Source: Marinobacter sp. LQ44 (lineage in GTDB: Bacteria > Pseudomonadota > Gammaproteobacteria > Pseudomonadales > Oleiphilaceae). From it: a DNA stretch of 64,000 bases. Below are positions 63,842-64,000 of the stretch, one piece after another. Within the stretch, counting starts at the first letter, position 1, and every line of letters starts with the position of its first letter. The position numbers and the translations under genes were made by a program. The stretch covers positions 4,030,001 to 4,094,000 of the forward strand of contig NZ_CP014754.1 in NCBI RefSeq assembly GCF_001447155.2, read 5' to 3'. Under the pieces are notes generated by a model. The model saw nothing but the letters and a program-made list of their open reading frames with translations, did not search any database and was not told the origin of the DNA.

Positions 63842-64000
63842 TGCGCCATCGGTACCTTCGCCCCTCCTGGGATCTGCCAGAGATTTACTTGTATCGTCAG
63901 CCGATTGATTTCCGCAAGCAGGCCAACGGATTGGCACTGATTGTCGAGCAGGAGTTAGGCCATAATCCGTTCTCCGGCGCGCTTTTCGCCTTCACCAACC
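63841..64000 (+). CDS. tnpB: IS66 Orf2-like protein TnpB (partial)
   Basis: The first 53 residues of an IS66 Orf2-like protein: WDLPEIYLYRQPIDFRKQAN, GLALIVEQELGHNPFSGALF and AFTN. It runs off the right edge. tnpB is required for IS66 transposition in studied elements. Confidence 0.9.
   Translation, partial: MRHRYLRPSWDLPEIYLYRQPIDFRKQANGLALIVEQELGHNPFSGALFAFTN

Larger units (their letters stand above)
63441..64000 (+). mobile_element. IS66-family insertion sequence (left part, runs off window)
   Basis: Starts with GTAAGCGCCC, the usual IS66 terminal sequence, immediately after CATGAATG (63433-63440), the likely 8-base target duplication. It contains tnpA and the start of tnpB. The right end is outside the window. 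Confidence 0.85.

Noticed and set aside
1-64000. CRISPR arrays, rRNA or tRNA genes
   Set aside because: No regular repeat-spacer pattern, no rRNA segment and no cloverleaf was seen on either strand by eye.

Overview
The window looks like chromosomal DNA of a marine gammaproteobacterium, probably Marinobacter or a close relative. That placement rests only on the look of the proteins and a moderate-to-high GC with low-GC inserts; no rRNA, tRNA or other taxonomic marker is present. Almost the whole stretch is accessory DNA: recombinases, defence systems and insertion sequences, with a thin scatter of housekeeping-like genes (SRAP, a YqiA-like esterase, a GGDEF protein, an outer-membrane barrel).

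Layout. 1-5074 (-) is one open frame running off the left edge: a protein of at least 1,691 residues with two separate tyrosine-recombinase catalytic domains. 5406-8181 is a small integrative module (XRE repressor, a perfect 36-bp palindromic operator, excisionase-like protein, phage-type integrase, HD-domain protein). 9060-15757 (-) is a complete Wadjet locus (jetA-jetB-jetC-jetD). 15875-21394 holds a frameshifted GGDEF gene, an SRAP gene, a WYL-domain regulator, a frameshifted outer-membrane protein and two uncharacterised genes. 21510-46143 (+) is a type 1 BREX locus: brxA, brxB, brxC, a Fic protein, a superfamily 1 helicase, pglX, then about 8 kb of additional defence genes (Abi_C-like protein, two TIR proteins, an AAA ATPase/DUF4276 pair, a membrane-anchored GIY-YIG protein, a toxin-antitoxin pair), then pglZ and brxL. 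46121-51702 (-) is a two-gene operon, a helicase/nuclease and a protein whose C terminus looks like the pPIWI-RE RNase H domain; its divergent CapW/BrxR-like WYL regulator is split by an IS256-family element. 54306-64000 is decaying DNA: a lipoprotein gene broken by a stop codon and an IS1380 element, a frameshifted ADP-ribosylglycohydrolase, toxin-antitoxin remnants, a second IS256 copy, a hydrolase fragment and the start of an IS66 element.

How the parts may work together. The perfect inverted repeat GCGAC-N7-GTCGC occurs in front of the intact WYL regulator gene, between that gene and the outer-membrane gene, in front of brxA, and in front of the small-protein/TIR pair inside the BREX locus; a 9-of-10 copy lies before the hypothetical/UDG-like gene pair at 58103. 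About 0.06 copies would be expected by chance in 64 kb of random sequence with equal base frequencies. I infer that the WYL protein (17921-18922) controls a local defence regulon that includes itself and BREX. The helicase/pPIWI-RE-like operon has a different palindrome (51764-51790) in its divergent promoter region and lost its own regulator to the IS256 insertion.

Caveats. Several genes carry single-base length changes, three of them in short homopolymer runs (16152, about 19117, about 59310). These may be real decay or consensus-sequence errors. All functional calls are from reading sequence; no database search was run.
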